DNA of 42,513 nt from Puniceicoccaceae bacterium (GTDB taxonomy: Bacteria; Verrucomicrobiota; Verrucomicrobiia; Opitutales; Coraliomargaritaceae). Made by a program: the position numbers and the translations under genes. Of the stretch, positions 25,954 to 34,051 are shown in pieces (position 1 is the first letter of the stretch; every line of letters starts with the position of its first letter). A model generated the notes under the pieces. That model had not been told where the DNA came from. It saw nothing but the letters and a program-made list of their open reading frames with translations, and did not search any database. The stretch is taken from NCBI GenBank assembly GCA_022448605.1, contig JAKVCM010000031.1, positions 1 through 42,513 of the forward strand, written 5' to 3'.

Positions 25954-25979
25954 CGCCTTGAAGCTTCAAAAAAGAGGCG
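25954..25979 (-). promoter_or_regulatory. Hairpin overlapping the fusA ribosome binding site
   Basis: On the minus strand CGCCT (25979-25975) can pair with AGGCG (25958-25954), which includes the AAGG ribosome binding site. The loop contains a perfect 12-bp palindrome TTGAAGCTTCAA (25969-25958). The structure could limit initiation at the 25950 start. The stem is only 5 bp, so this is suggestive at best. Confidence 0.3.
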
Positions 25980-26099
25980 GAGATTAGGGCGGATTCCTCA
26001 GACTGCAAGGCAAGAAAACATCTGTTTTTAAATACCGTAGATTTTTGAAATGCCTCGTCGGATACAAGGGAATTCCGCTAAGTTGTAGGGGATCATCGC

Positions 26100-26405
26100 C
26101 TAGAAGTCGGCAAGAATATTACGCAGCTCCGTTGCTGGGTCATCATGCTGTTGCTCGGTGGCTAGTTGAAGTGCGGCCTCTAGGATTGGCTTCGCGCTGC
26201 AATTTTGGCCTTTGGCGAGCATTGCTTTGCCAAGCAGGATGCGTGGCAGCATCCAATCTTCGCGGGACTCGGTGCATTTTTTCAGATGTGGGATAGCGGC
26301 CGCGGTCTCGCCTTCGTCATAGAGTGCCTGACCGAGGCTGAAGCGAAAGAGTATGTTGTCTGGCTTCGCTGCCACTTTTGGCAAAAAAATTTCGGATTTT
26401 TTCAT
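26100..26405 (-). CDS. Small tetratricopeptide-repeat protein
   Basis: 101 residues. Two to three degenerate TPR helical hairpins are visible: NILFRFSLGQALYDEGETAAAIPHLKKC (about 17-44) with the G-x-A-L-Y spacing, then PRILLGKAMLAKGQNCSAKPILEAALQLA. There is no signal peptide or membrane segment, so it is probably a cytoplasmic adaptor. It starts 6 nt after the PP2C phosphatase gene stop, indicating one operon, and could mediate a protein contact for that enzyme. That link is inferred from position alone. Confidence 0.7.
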   Translation of the reverse strand: MKKSEIFLPKVAAKPDNILFRFSLGQALYDEGETAAAIPHLKKCTESREDWMLPRILLGKAMLAKGQNCSAKPILEAALQLATEQQHDDPATELRNILADF

Positions 26406-26411
26406 TAGTTC

Positions 26412-27128
26412 CTATAATGTGTGAATGACTATGACCGTGATATTATCGGGTCCCTCGTTGTCGTTGGCCATCTTCGTGAGCTGGTGGCAGGCATCTTCGG
26501 GGCTTTGTTTTCGAGCGAGTTCTTTCTTGATTGCCTCGCTTGAGATTACTTTATTGAGACCATCAGTGCAAAGTAGTATGCGGTCGCCCGGCTTAATGGT
26601 GATGCTCTTACTATCAACGCGTAGATTTTCGCCTTGGCCAACGCAACAGGTGAGGGTGTGTGAATATTCTGGAGGAATGACGTCGCGCGTTGATTCGCCT
26701 TGGCGGTCTATCATTTCTTGAGCAATAGTGTGGTCGATGGTCAGCTTTTTGAGATCATCGTCACGTAGCAGGTAGGCTGCCGAGTCGCCGATATGGCCTA
26801 TCAGCAACTGGTCACCGACGATTTGTCCAATGGTTAAAGTGCTCCCTATTCCCGAGTGAGGGTGAGCGTCGAGACCTTCTTTGACTACGATCTCGTTGAT
26901 ACCGTTAATGAGCTCAGTCAGGTCGACTCGCTCATGGCTGGGGTCGGTTCGCTTCATTCTTTGCTCCAATATTTGCATGATGCGTTGACTTGCCTCAGCT
27001 CCACCAGGTAGACCACCCAGTCCGTCGGCGACGGCATATACTTGGTGCGCCTTGTCTATGAAGAGCGCATCTTCATTCGTATGGCGGACTTTGCCTAGGT
27101 TCGTTATGCCAAAGGAGGAAAGTTGCAT
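26412..27128 (-). CDS. PP2C-family serine/threonine phosphatase (Stp/PrpC-like)
   Basis: 238 residues, a complete bacterial PP2C domain. Motifs in order are GKVRHTNEDALF (residues about 12-23), YAVADGLGGLPGG with the metal-binding Asp, GIGSTLTIGQIVGDQLLIGHIGDSAAYLL, DHTIAQEMI, GDRILLCTDGLNKVI, and NDNEGPDNITVIVI at the end. All expected metal-ligand aspartates appear present. Such enzymes reverse Hanks-type kinase phosphorylation, but no kinase gene lies nearby. It is flanked on the same strand by the DinG-like helicase (27 nt upstream) and the TPR gene (6 nt downstream). Confidence 0.93.
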   Translation of the reverse strand: MQLSSFGITNLGKVRHTNEDALFIDKAHQVYAVADGLGGLPGGAEASQRIMQILEQRMKRTDPSHERVDLTELINGINEIVVKEGLDAHPHSGIGSTLTIGQIVGDQLLIGHIGDSAAYLLRDDDLKKLTIDHTIAQEMIDRQGESTRDVIPPEYSHTLTCCVGQGENLRVDSKSITIKPGDRILLCTDGLNKVISSEAIKKELARKQSPEDACHQLTKMANDNEGPDNITVIVIHTL

Positions 27129-27155
27129 TGAAGTAAAAAAAACAATTATGATGTA

Positions 27156-29240
27156 TTAGGCGAATACGGAATCACGATTTTCGCTATTAAAGCTTAGGTA
27201 GTCTTTATTGGGAAGAGCTTCGATAAAACGTGCACCGTATGGCTTCGTCAAAATGCGTGAGTCAAGAATCACTATGTTGCCGCTGTCTTCATGGCGTCGA
27301 ATGAGACGGCCAATACCTTGGCGAAATTTAACAAGCGCGTCGGGCACCGTCATTTCGGCGAAGGGATTGCCACCGCGTAGGCGAATGTATTCACTTCGAG
27401 CTTCGCTAACTGGATGGCCGGGACTCTCAAATGGTAGTCGTGTTATAATTATCTGTGAAAGCGCACTGCCAGGTATGTCGACTCCTGTCCAGAAACTGTC
27501 AGTACCAAAGAGCACACCGTTACCTGCAGCGGCGAATTGCTTCGTTAACTCGCTGCGCGTCATCTGGTAACCCTGGGTAAAGAGGGGGCGTTTGATCTTA
27601 TCAAAGAATCCTTGAGTGCGCTCGCGTACTTGGCACAGATCAAAGTGACTTGTGAAGAGAACAAGTGTGCCACCTTCGACATGGCGGGTGCACCAACAAA
27701 CCATATTGGCGAGGTAGTCGAGGTCAAGACGCCCTTGTCCCGGTTCAGGCTGCGGGGCGTCGCTGGCAATATAGATGCGACAGTTCTTCTTGTAGTTAAA
27801 AGGCGAATACACGATTTCTTTTTCTGCTGCTTGACCGCCAACGGTTTCCTGGAACGCATCCATATTTTTACCGTCCGATAAGGTGGCACTAGTTAATACG
27901 GCTGAGGTGCCGCGCTGGAAAATGTATTTCCTTAAGTAGGGTGCTACATCCAGTGGGGCGCTGCGAAGTGTTACGATTTGACCCTTCTTTCCGCCGCGTT
28001 CAAGCCACTGCACATGGTCTTCATCGGCGAAAGTGATGAAACCGTTAATAGCATCGCGGTAGCCTAGGATACGGCGACGGTGGTCCCGTAGCTCGTCTTG
28101 GGCACGCTCATCGTCGCTCTTTTGGATGAGGATACCTAGGCGCTCGGTCACTTCTTTGAGCGGCCCTGTCAGTATGTTGTCGCAGAAGTCGGACTCGTAG
28201 ATGCGCTGGATCGGTTTTTTGGTAAGAAATGTGTCGCCAAGGTGGCTGAAAAATTCGTGGGCGGCATCCAGCGCATTAGCAACGGCATCTTGATCCCACG
28301 CTTTACCGTGACGCTTTAGGATACCGCGGTTGGTGCGCGGGTTGTAGATGCGTTTGAGCGCCCTATTTACAGCAAAAGAGCTGATGTGGGTGCCGAAGTG
28401 ATCAGTAGCGATTGAAGGTAGGCGGTGGGCTTCGTCGAGTACGACAAAGTCGTCAGCTAAGAGGATACCTTTGGCCTCGCCCTCGGGCTGCATGCCTGCA
28501 TTAATTAATGAGAAAAGGAGACTGTGATTTACGATTACGCAGTTGGCCGAAAGTAACTGCTTGCGGGCACGTTGGTAGAAACAAGTGTTTGAATCGCAAT
28601 TTTTTCGAGAACAAGTGGAGCTGTCGGCATTAACTGCATCCCAGACATCGGGCAACGGTGGAGGAGTGAGTTCTTGGATAACGCCGTTCTTGGCTATGGC
28701 CGACCATGTGGCGATTCGAACGAGGTCGGCGCGTTCGTCTTTTTTAAACATATCAGTCTGCTTGGCCGATTGGACATCTTTGAGTGCATTGCTAAGGCGC
28801 GTGCTGCAGCAATAGTTCCCCTTTCCGAGCATTAAGGCAGTCTTGAAGGCACCGCAGCGGCGCAGCTCGGGAACTTTGGTAAAAAGATTGCGGCAAATTT
28901 TAAGATCCTTTTCTCGGATTTGTTCCTGAAGGCTAATCGTGTGACTAGAGACGATGAATGGGCGCTCGCGATCGAAGGAGTGGATGATGCTAGGAATCAG
29001 ATAGGCTAAGCTCTTACCCACGCCTGTGCCAGCTTCGTAGAGAAGCGGTTGATCGGACTCCAGAGAGGTTGCGACCGATGCCGCCATGGCCGCTTGTTCC
29101 GCTCGGTGATCAAGCTGCATTTCAGTTTGCAAGTAGCCACCCTCTTTGAAGATACTATCGACAAGAGCGAGGAGGTAGCCTTTTGGCATATTGGGTGATT
29201 TGCTTTCACCACCACTTGTATTTTCGATGAGGCCGATCAT
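27156..29240 (-). CDS. DinG/YoaA-type XPD-family ATP-dependent DNA helicase
   Basis: 694-residue superfamily 2 helicase. Walker A EAGTGVGKS with Lys76, motif II LDEAH at 268-272. A probable 4Fe-4S cluster is formed by Cys144/145, Cys210, Cys215 and Cys220, with the DinG-like spacing between motifs Ia and II. Late motifs are VLFTSHFDL, GVLFGTDSFWTGVDIPGSALSQIIITRLPF, and the arginine-finger region RQGIGRLIRRHEDSG. Such enzymes unwind 5'-3', resolve R-loops or act with the replisome. There is no fused exonuclease domain, so it is closer to YoaA/E. coli DinG than to Gram-positive DinG. It follows the flavoprotein gene by 16 nt. Confidence 0.9.
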   Translation of the reverse strand: MIGLIENTSGGESKSPNMPKGYLLALVDSIFKEGGYLQTEMQLDHRAEQAAMAASVATSLESDQPLLYEAGTGVGKSLAYLIPSIIHSFDRERPFIVSSHTISLQEQIREKDLKICRNLFTKVPELRRCGAFKTALMLGKGNYCCSTRLSNALKDVQSAKQTDMFKKDERADLVRIATWSAIAKNGVIQELTPPPLPDVWDAVNADSSTCSRKNCDSNTCFYQRARKQLLSANCVIVNHSLLFSLINAGMQPEGEAKGILLADDFVVLDEAHRLPSIATDHFGTHISSFAVNRALKRIYNPRTNRGILKRHGKAWDQDAVANALDAAHEFFSHLGDTFLTKKPIQRIYESDFCDNILTGPLKEVTERLGILIQKSDDERAQDELRDHRRRILGYRDAINGFITFADEDHVQWLERGGKKGQIVTLRSAPLDVAPYLRKYIFQRGTSAVLTSATLSDGKNMDAFQETVGGQAAEKEIVYSPFNYKKNCRIYIASDAPQPEPGQGRLDLDYLANMVCWCTRHVEGGTLVLFTSHFDLCQVRERTQGFFDKIKRPLFTQGYQMTRSELTKQFAAAGNGVLFGTDSFWTGVDIPGSALSQIIITRLPFESPGHPVSEARSEYIRLRGGNPFAEMTVPDALVKFRQGIGRLIRRHEDSGNIVILDSRILTKPYGARFIEALPNKDYLSFNSENRDSVFA

Positions 29241-29256
29241 GGACTGAGTTGGAGCT

Positions 29257-30909
29257 TCACTTGTGAAGAGGAGTCGTTTTGGACTCTAGGGTTCGGCGGT
29301 CTTGACTAGTATAGCCCCCACTTTCTGCTGCTGCCTCCGCGCAACGCATACCATCGAGTGCAGCGCTGACGATGCCTCCAGCAAAGCCAGCACCTTCGCC
29401 GCAGGGGTAGAGGCCGCTAATCTTTGGGTGTTGAAATGTCCATTTATCACGTGGGATGCGAATGGGTGAGCTCGTACGAGTTTCGAAGCCGATCAGGTTA
29501 CATTCTTCGGTTATATAGCCGCGCATTTGCTTGCCGAATATGTCAAGTCCGCGGCGCAGACGGCTTGTGATCCACTCAGGCAGAATCTGGTCAATTCGCG
29601 AGGGAATTATTCCTGGAAAGTAACTGGTCTTTGGAAGATCGAGGGAGTCTTTGCCCGCGAGAAAATCTGTGACCCTTTGCCCTGGCGCGACTTGACCGCC
29701 ACCTCCATACTGCTTGGCAGCACGTTCGAGCACTTTTTGAAATGCCATACCTGCCAGGACGCCGTGTTCTGAGATGAATGGAGCTGTATCTTCCGGTTCC
29801 ACCGTGACGACCATACCACTATTGGCAAAAGGGGAGTCACGTCGGGCGAGGCTCATACCGTTAACGACCACCTCGTCGTTCTCTGTGGCAGCCGGCACGA
29901 TAAAGCCACCTGGGCACATGCAGAATGAATGGACACCGCGGTTGTCGATCTTTGTGGCTAGCCGATAGCTAGCAGCGGGCAATAGGGCAGGGCGCTCTTG
30001 ACCTAGAGGTGTATGGTATTGAAGGTTGTCGATCTGAGCTTGCGGATGCTCGATCCTTACACCGACTGCAAAGGGTGTTTGCTCTAGTAGCACTTTTTGT
30101 GTGTGTAATTGCTCGTAAATGTCGCGCGCTGAGTGACCTGTCGCTAGGATGACATGCCCACTCAAAAACTCTCGACCATCGGTAGTATTCACGCCAGCCA
30201 TTTTTTGCTCATGGATGATAAAGGATTCCACTTTTGTATTAAAATGCACCTCGCCGCCCGCATTACGGATCGATTCGCGCATTGCCATCACGACCTTTGG
30301 TAGGAGGTTCGAGCCAATATGTGGGTGCGCATCTATAAGAATGCGTTCGGGAGCACCGTGAGCGACAAGTGTTTCATAGATCTTCCTGACGGGACCACGC
30401 TTCGTTGCGCGGGTGTAGAGCTTGCCGTCAGAAAAAGTACCCGCACCACCTTCGCCGAAACAATAGTTGGAGTCTTCAATTACTCGACCTTCTTTCAGGA
30501 TGGGACCTAGATCAAATCGACGGGAGGAGGCGTCTTTACCACGTTCAAGGATCATTGGCTTTAGCCCAAGCTCCAAACAGCGTAAAGCGGCAAACAGCCC
30601 CGCTGGGCCACAGCCGACGATGAGAACGTTATTTGCGTCGGGTGACACCGTCAGGTATTTGAACTGCAGCTCAGGCTCTGGCGCTAGTAGCTCGTCGATC
30701 CCAACTTCAAGGCGTAATTGCACCTTAATCTTGCGCTGGCGTGCATCGATTGAGTGTTTACGAAGGCGCAGTTCGACTATCTGCGAGATCTTTGTATTTA
30801 ATTTTGCGGCAACGGCAGCTTTTTGGGCCTTAGAATCTTCAGACTGCTCAAGTGGCAATATGATATCGACGAATGTCGGTTTAATACGATCTGAAAAGCT
30901 TTCTAGCAT
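29257..30909 (-). CDS. FAD-dependent oxidoreductase of the COG2509 type
   Basis: 550 residues. An N-terminal domain of about 90 residues (LRLRKHSIDARQRKIKVQLRLEV) precedes a Rossmann FAD site VLIVGCGPAGLFAALRCLELG (G99, G101, G104) and ILERG near 120. Family features include YCFGEGGAGTFSDGKLYTRATKRG, HPHIGSNLLPKVV, LATGHSARDIYE, HSFCMCPGGFIVPA and a C-terminal GLYPCGEGAGFAGGIVSAALDGMRCAE with the second FAD contact. These proteins are widespread as uncharacterised dehydrogenases; the substrate is unknown. It is divergent from the acylphosphatase gene, with 89 bp between the starts, and heads the minus-strand operon leading to dinG. Confidence 0.88.
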   Translation of the reverse strand: MLESFSDRIKPTFVDIILPLEQSEDSKAQKAAVAAKLNTKISQIVELRLRKHSIDARQRKIKVQLRLEVGIDELLAPEPELQFKYLTVSPDANNVLIVGCGPAGLFAALRCLELGLKPMILERGKDASSRRFDLGPILKEGRVIEDSNYCFGEGGAGTFSDGKLYTRATKRGPVRKIYETLVAHGAPERILIDAHPHIGSNLLPKVVMAMRESIRNAGGEVHFNTKVESFIIHEQKMAGVNTTDGREFLSGHVILATGHSARDIYEQLHTQKVLLEQTPFAVGVRIEHPQAQIDNLQYHTPLGQERPALLPAASYRLATKIDNRGVHSFCMCPGGFIVPAATENDEVVVNGMSLARRDSPFANSGMVVTVEPEDTAPFISEHGVLAGMAFQKVLERAAKQYGGGGQVAPGQRVTDFLAGKDSLDLPKTSYFPGIIPSRIDQILPEWITSRLRRGLDIFGKQMRGYITEECNLIGFETRTSSPIRIPRDKWTFQHPKISGLYPCGEGAGFAGGIVSAALDGMRCAEAAAESGGYTSQDRRTLESKTTPLHK

Positions 30910-30998
30910 GTATGAACAGCAATGACTGCGCCTAAAAAGGGCTGAGACAAGGCTCTAATGCACTTGCAACGATCGGGATTCTATAAATTTTGTGTGTT

Positions 30999-31280
30999 AT
31001 GGATTATCGTGTTTTTCAGATGAACTGCTGGTTTGAAGGCCATGTGCAAGGCGTAGGTTTTCGTTATCAGACAGTGGGTGTGGCTAAGGGCTTCGATGTG
31101 ACAGGCTATATCCAAAACATGGTAGATGGTAGAGTGCATCTTTACGCCGAAGGAGAAGAGACCGAGGTGGTCGCCTTTCAGGCCGAAGTGGAGTCTGAGT
31201 TGAAAAACTACATTAAAGGGACTGAAATCAAAACAGGTAGCGGCGACCGCGCTTGCAGAAATTTCCGCATCGAACAATAA
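30999..31280 (+). CDS. acyP: Acylphosphatase
   Basis: 93 residues from the ATG at 30999. The acylphosphatase signature GHVQGVGFRYQT places catalytic Arg22 in the phosphate loop, and GYIQNMVDGRVHLYAEG supplies catalytic Asn40. The enzyme hydrolyses acyl phosphates such as acetyl phosphate and 1,3-bisphosphoglycerate. An upstream in-frame TTG would add three residues. It is the first gene of a compact plus-strand operon with an ABC exporter, 7 nt before the ATPase gene. The functional link to the transporter is not apparent. Confidence 0.95.
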   Translation: MDYRVFQMNCWFEGHVQGVGFRYQTVGVAKGFDVTGYIQNMVDGRVHLYAEGEETEVVAFQAEVESELKNYIKGTEIKTGSGDRACRNFRIEQ

Positions 31281-31287
31281 TCACTTA

Positions 31288-32166
31288 ATGTCTACTTCCG
31301 CAATTTGCATCCAGAATTTAACCAAAGATTTTGCCGTCGGCATGCGCGGTAAAAAACTGCGCGCCGTCGATGATCTCTGTCTAGAAGTTGGCGATAACGA
31401 GATTTTCGGACTGCTCGGACCTAATGGCTCCGGCAAGAGCACGACGATCAAAATTATATTAGGTCTGCTTGAAGCCTCGAAAGGCACTTGCGATATTTAT
31501 GGTAGGCCAAGTAAATTAGTCGATGCTCGCCGTAGTGTTGGTTTTTTGCCTGAGGCGCCTTATTTTTATCGTTATTTAACAGGGCGCGAACTCGTGCGCT
31601 ATTACGCGCGTATTTGTATGTTATCACGGGAGAAAATCGATTCGGCGGTGGACTCAGTGATTAAGCTTGTCGGGATGATCGAGGCTGCCGACCGCAGGGT
31701 TGGCACCTACTCGAAAGGTATGCTTCAGCGCATTGGACTTGCACAATCCTTGGTGCATGATCCTCAACTCGTTATACTGGATGAACCTACTGCTGGAGTC
31801 GACCCACTTGGTTCGGCGGCAATCGCAGAAATTGTCCGCGAGCTTAAACGCCGTGGGAAAACAGTCTTACTTTCCTCTCATTTGCTCGCGCAAATCGAAG
31901 GGCTTTGCGACCGCGTAGCGATTCTTCACCGCGGAAAACTCGTGCGTGAGGGAGGGATCGACGATCTAGTCGAAGAAAAAGATGCCGAATCGCTCGTTGT
32001 GCAGGGACTCAGCTCCGAGGGCCGTGCGGTAGTTGAAGCAGAGATCAAGGCGCAAGGCGGACGTCTAGCTAGAGTTGAGAAGCCGAGGCTGAGCCTAGAT
32101 GCTTATTTCCTTAAGGAAGTTCATGAGAGCGAGAACGAACATTTGAGCAAGCAGGAGGGGGGATGA
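31288..32166 (+). CDS. ABC transporter ATP-binding protein (ABC-2 type)
   Basis: 292 residues. Walker A GPNGSGKS at 44-51 (Lys50), Q-loop region VGFLPEAPYFYRYLTGRELV, signature YSKGMLQRIGLAQSL at 141-155, and Walker B VILDEPTAGVDPLG with Asp165/Glu166. H-loop LLSSHLLAQIE follows. The C-terminal extension of about 75 residues is typical of exporters of the CcmA/NatA class that pair with a separate permease. The permease gene follows after 6 nt. Substrate unknown; the sequence alone does not separate drug, polysaccharide, Na+ or gliding-type exporters. Confidence 0.93.
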   Translation: MSTSAICIQNLTKDFAVGMRGKKLRAVDDLCLEVGDNEIFGLLGPNGSGKSTTIKIILGLLEASKGTCDIYGRPSKLVDARRSVGFLPEAPYFYRYLTGRELVRYYARICMLSREKIDSAVDSVIKLVGMIEAADRRVGTYSKGMLQRIGLAQSLVHDPQLVILDEPTAGVDPLGSAAIAEIVRELKRRGKTVLLSSHLLAQIEGLCDRVAILHRGKLVREGGIDDLVEEKDAESLVVQGLSSEGRAVVEAEIKAQGGRLARVEKPRLSLDAYFLKEVHESENEHLSKQEGG

Positions 32167-32172
32167 AGTAGT

Positions 32173-33015
32173 ATGAATATCATCGATTCATTCACACGCA
32201 TCCGCTTGATCGCAGGCACGACTTTCCTGGAGGCCGTGCGACAGAAGTTTTTCAACTCAGTGCTGTTGATCTCAATCGCTCTAGTGGGCAGCTCTACATT
32301 TTTCCAGCAGTTCGATTTTGGTACAGGGGAGTTGAAATTCATTACGGATTTCGGTTTCGGAGCGCTCTTCTTTTTTGGTTCGATTCTTTCGATCACAGCG
32401 ACCACGCAGCTTTTTTTTAATGAGATGGAAAACCGTACCGCGCTAACCATGCTGGCAAAGCCTGTCTACAAGTTGGAGTTCTTGGCGGGGAAGTTCCTCG
32501 GTGCACACTTATTAATGCTCTGCTTTACACTGGTCATTACTCTGGCGCTGTGCGGGATTTTATACTGGCGCGAAATGGTCTTGTTTGAACGCCTTGGAAG
32601 TGAGCTTATTTTGAATGGACCACTAATTCGCTACGGCGATGTGTTCCTCTTCGGCTTTCTGCAATGGACGAAGTTTGGTGTACTTGCTGCAATCACACTC
32701 TTCGTTGCGAGTTTTTCCAATACGAATCTCTACACAATCGTAGTCTCCTTTTTTATGCTGCTTATTTGCCAGCTTCAATATATCGCTCGCGACACCTACT
32801 CGGTCATGGAAGCTGGATGGGAGCGTATTCTTGTCTTAGGGCTAGGGCTTATTTTTCCGAATTTCCAGCTCTTTAACATTGGTGATCAGCTCGTTTTCGA
32901 TACGGAAAAGACGCCCGCTTTGATTACTCTTCTCCAGATTGTAGGCTACGGTGTAATCTACACGCTAGCCTTTGTCCTACTAGCCCAGGTCAATTTTCGC
33001 CGTCGGGAGATTTAG
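32173..33015 (+). CDS. ABC-2 type transporter permease
   Basis: 280 residues with about six membrane segments, including SVLLISIALVGSSTFFQQF, FGFGALFFFGSILSITATTQLF, LLMLCFTLVITLALCGILYW, FGVLAAITLFVASFSN, LYTIVVSFFMLLICQLQYIA and a last helix near 250-272. The cytoplasmic loop after helix 2 (NEMENRTALTMLAKPVYKLEFLAGKFLG) matches the coupling segment of ABC-2 permeases such as NosY and similar proteins. It partners the ATPase immediately upstream. The 114 nt after the gene contain the 38-codon ORF listed next. A GGGAG near the end of this gene serves as a ribosome binding site for that ORF. Confidence 0.88.
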   Translation: MNIIDSFTRIRLIAGTTFLEAVRQKFFNSVLLISIALVGSSTFFQQFDFGTGELKFITDFGFGALFFFGSILSITATTQLFFNEMENRTALTMLAKPVYKLEFLAGKFLGAHLLMLCFTLVITLALCGILYWREMVLFERLGSELILNGPLIRYGDVFLFGFLQWTKFGVLAAITLFVASFSNTNLYTIVVSFFMLLICQLQYIARDTYSVMEAGWERILVLGLGLIFPNFQLFNIGDQLVFDTEKTPALITLLQIVGYGVIYTLAFVLLAQVNFRRREI

Positions 33016-33018
33016 GGG

Positions 33019-33135
33019 ATGTCTATGAGAAAGATAACATTTATTGAGGAGTCACTTGAGAAGCCCATCTTAGCTTGGTTCTTGCTAGCGGCAGGCGACA
33101 TTATTGAAAGCCCTACAATTAATATTTATTCGTGA
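33019..33135 (+). CDS. Candidate 38-residue small protein, coupled to the TPR membrane protein
   Basis: Not recognised. It starts 3 nt after the permease stop and its TGA overlaps the GTG start of the next gene by 4 nt (GTGA), so it fills the gap exactly. Two starts are possible: ATG 33019 (GGGAG 9 nt before) or ATG 33025 (AGGGG 6 nt before; 36 residues). The peptide has a charged N-terminal part (RKITFIEESLEK) and a short hydrophobic stretch, PILAWFLLAAGDII, which may associate with the membrane. The coupling makes translation likely, but whether the peptide or only the act of translation matters is unknown. Confidence 0.55.
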   Translation: MSMRKITFIEESLEKPILAWFLLAAGDIIESPTINIYS

Positions 33136-33944
33136 ACTTTCTTCAATACCCCTTGTTCATACGTTTGAACCGAATCGTTTCGATTCTGTTCCTACTGGTA
33201 TTGCTTGGTTTGCTAGCACGCCCGATCGAGGCACCTGCTTGGAAAGCGGTTAAGATGGGGCAGCCCGAAATGAATCTCGACGCACTGGAGGGTACACTGG
33301 GACAAGGATTGATTATCGGTGTGCTCGGAGGCTTTCGAGCGATTCTTGCCGATTTCCTTTGGATACGAACCAATGTTATATGGGAACGCAAAGACCGCAT
33401 AAAACTTGACTCGATGGTGCGACTGGTGACGACGCTTGATCCCAGGCCAGACTTTTTCTGGATCAATAGCAGTCGTATGATCGCCTACGACGTACCCAAT
33501 TGGCGGATACGCGAGGAGGGTGGTTACTCAAATGTCCCAGAGGTGCGTCAGCAGGCGATTAATCTGGAACAATCTGCGCAAGCCTTTGATTTGGTTGATC
33601 AAGCGCTCGATTTTCACCCTGAAAATGCCAAGCTTTATTTAGAAAAAGCTCAGATATACCTTAATCGCCTTAAGGACGATGTCAATGCGGCAGAGTGGTT
33701 CCTTCGGGCCTCACAGCAAGATGATGCGCCTTATTTTGCGGGCCGCATACACGCAGAACTCCTCCGTAAGCAGGGGCTTGATGCAGAGGCTTACGATTTC
33801 CTTAAGAATCTACATACTGAATTGCCGAATACACCCTATGCTCAAAAAGCTATTGTCCTAGAGCGTATCTTGGACTTGGAAAAAACACTAAAAATTCCCT
33901 TCAGGGAGCGCTTTATGCCGTCGAAGAATCCCTTAATTGAGTAG
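33132..33944 (+). CDS. Membrane-anchored TPR protein of the ABC exporter operon
   Basis: 270 residues from a GTG start that overlaps the preceding small ORF (GTGA). One membrane helix near 11-29 (RIVSILFLLVLLGLLARPI), then a hydrophobic conserved-looking segment GLIIGVLGGFRAILADFLWIRTNVIWE (about 58-84). The C-terminal half has TPR-like helices (DLVDQALDFHPENAKLYLEKAQIYLNRL, AEWFLRASQQD). I do not know a name for it. Its place directly behind an ATPase/permease pair suggests a third component of that transporter; that is an inference from synteny. Confidence 0.75.
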   Translation: MNFLQYPLFIRLNRIVSILFLLVLLGLLARPIEAPAWKAVKMGQPEMNLDALEGTLGQGLIIGVLGGFRAILADFLWIRTNVIWERKDRIKLDSMVRLVTTLDPRPDFFWINSSRMIAYDVPNWRIREEGGYSNVPEVRQQAINLEQSAQAFDLVDQALDFHPENAKLYLEKAQIYLNRLKDDVNAAEWFLRASQQDDAPYFAGRIHAELLRKQGLDAEAYDFLKNLHTELPNTPYAQKAIVLERILDLEKTLKIPFRERFMPSKNPLIE

Positions 33945-33952
33945 CTTCCTTT

Positions 33953-34051
33953 ATGACCAACATAGCTGATTTATCGGAACAAAATGGTTTTTTCGATCAC
34001 GCGAGAGCATTCGCCTTACTGGTTTTATTTTTATTGCTGTCAAAATTATGA
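33953..34051 (+). CDS. Candidate 32-residue single-pass membrane peptide
   Basis: Not recognised. Starts 8 nt after the TPR gene stop and ends with a TGA that overlaps the ATG of the inositol-monophosphatase-family gene by 4 nt (ATGA). The first half is polar (TNIADLSEQNGFFDHA), and the second half is a hydrophobic helix (FALLVLFLLLSKL) ending at the C-terminus, the shape of a tail-anchored mini-protein. There is no good ribosome binding site, so translation would rely on coupling to the upstream gene. The overlap and layout mirror the other small ORF in this operon. Confidence 0.45.
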   Translation: MTNIADLSEQNGFFDHARAFALLVLFLLLSKL

